Shown here piece by piece: positions 5,908-6,304 of a stretch of 6,304 nt of DNA. Every line of letters begins with the position of its first letter. Position 1 is the stretch's first letter. The position numbers and the translations under genes are program-made. Below the pieces are notes generated by a model. It did not search any database, was not told the origin of the DNA, and worked only from the letters and a program-made list of their open reading frames with translations. The DNA is from Coriobacteriia bacterium (GTDB lineage Bacteria > Actinomycetota > Coriobacteriia > Anaerosomatales > PALSA-660): the NCBI GenBank assembly GCA_003133285.1, contig PKWR01000163.1, forward strand, positions 1 to 6,304, in the 5' to 3' direction.

Positions 5908-6054
5908 GGATGGGGAGACCTCGGCTTAGACGGGCACACGTGCGCCGTGTGGGCCTCATCCAGCCGATCGTCGTCCGCGTCACGGCCGTTCAGCGGCCAT
6001 ATCATGGCTTCGACGCATGGAGCGATGAGCCGATCGGACAACGCGAGGGACTCT

Positions 6055-6304
6055 ATGACGATCTCGGACCGCAAGCGCACCGCCTACCACGAAGCCGGCC
6101 ACGCGGTCGCGCATGTGGCGCTCGGCGCACCGTTCCGCTACGTGACGATCCGGCCCCGAAACCCTGAGGTCGCGGGCCTCGTCATGTGTCGAAACGTCCA
6201 GCCCTTGGTCTTCATCGCTCTCGGACCCACCCGGCTAGGGGCTCGAATGTCGCGCTGTTTCGGCTCGGCTTCACTGACATGGGGTAACCACCCCCACCTC
6301 GCCC
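6055..6304 (+). CDS. HEAGH zinc-protease (M41-like) domain protein, 5' part only
   Basis: ATG at 6055 is preceded by GAGGGA (6045-6050), a reasonable ribosome-binding site. The first residues, MTISDRKRTAYHEAGHAVAH, contain the zinc motif H12-E13-A-G-H16. They are followed by VALGAPFRYVTIRP, the pattern of small M41/FtsH-peptidase-like proteins found in bacteria and in mobile elements. The AAA+ ATPase half of FtsH is not present upstream. The frame stays open to the right edge, so at least 83 residues are encoded and the third zinc ligand is not visible. From about 6195 the residues (rich in R, S, G and P) no longer look like the family, and the fold may break down there. The same frame is open upstream through the 3' part of the recombinase, so a fusion product cannot be excluded, but the internal ribosome-binding site argues for a separate gene. 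Confidence 0.6.
   Translation, partial: MTISDRKRTAYHEAGHAVAHVALGAPFRYVTIRPRNPEVAGLVMCRNVQPLVFIALGPTRLGARMSRCFGSASLTWGNHPHLA

Noticed and set aside
5351..5983. 210-residue minus-strand frame
   Set aside because: It is antisense to the recombinase and very Arg/Ser-rich, a shadow frame.
540..6261. Direct repeat CGCGCTGTTTC at 540-550 and 6251-6261, possible attachment-site pair
   Set aside because: An 11-bp match is expected by chance several times in a window this size, and the flanks do not match.
1..6304. CRISPR array, rRNA or tRNA gene, insertion-sequence transposase
   Set aside because: I saw no regularly spaced repeats, no complete cloverleaf, no rRNA-like conserved blocks and no transposase motifs.

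Overview
The window is high-GC DNA. Its gene content suggests an anaerobic actinobacterium, possibly of the Coriobacteriia type. The evidence is a tungsten/molybdenum aldehyde oxidoreductase, GTG/TTG start codons, sparse U-tracts after hairpins and little AT-rich promoter sequence. That assignment is inference, because no taxonomic marker is present.

Layout. (1) 1-131: the 3' end of a nitroreductase-like gene on the + strand, running in from outside the window. (2) 132-592: about 460 bp with no credible gene, containing several inverted repeats and a repeated TGTTGACA word. (3) 593-1450, - strand: a two-helix membrane protein with the architecture and length of HtpX/M48 metallopeptidases but a ruined HExxH motif, so probably a pseudo-peptidase. 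(4) 1451-1605: intergenic, with a strong hairpin. (5) 1606-3731, - strand: a two-gene operon made of an aldehyde:ferredoxin oxidoreductase family enzyme and, 5 nt downstream, a MoaD/ThiS-like sulfur carrier ending in Gly-Gly. (6) 3732-3856: a divergent control region with two adjacent palindromes. (7) 3857-4750, + strand: a regulator made of two MarR domains in one chain, best started at a TTG behind a clear Shine-Dalgarno. (8) 4751-4958: a short spacer with small hairpins. (9) 4959 to about 5907, + strand: a tyrosine recombinase broken by an extra base in a G-run and apparently missing its N-terminus. (10) 6055 to the right edge: the start of an HEAGH (M41-like) zinc protease gene, in the same uninterrupted reading frame as the 3' part of the recombinase.

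How they work together. The coherent unit is regulator, operator, AOR and MoaD. The fused MarR protein probably binds the palindromes between itself and the AOR gene and controls both, perhaps in response to an aldehyde or related compound. The MoaD-like protein would supply sulfur for the pyranopterin dithiolene of the AOR cofactor. The AOR itself is unusual because the third cysteine of its [4Fe-4S] motif is a histidine. To the right lies a decaying mobile-element segment (recombinase remnant plus protease). To the left lies an unrelated membrane pseudo-peptidase.
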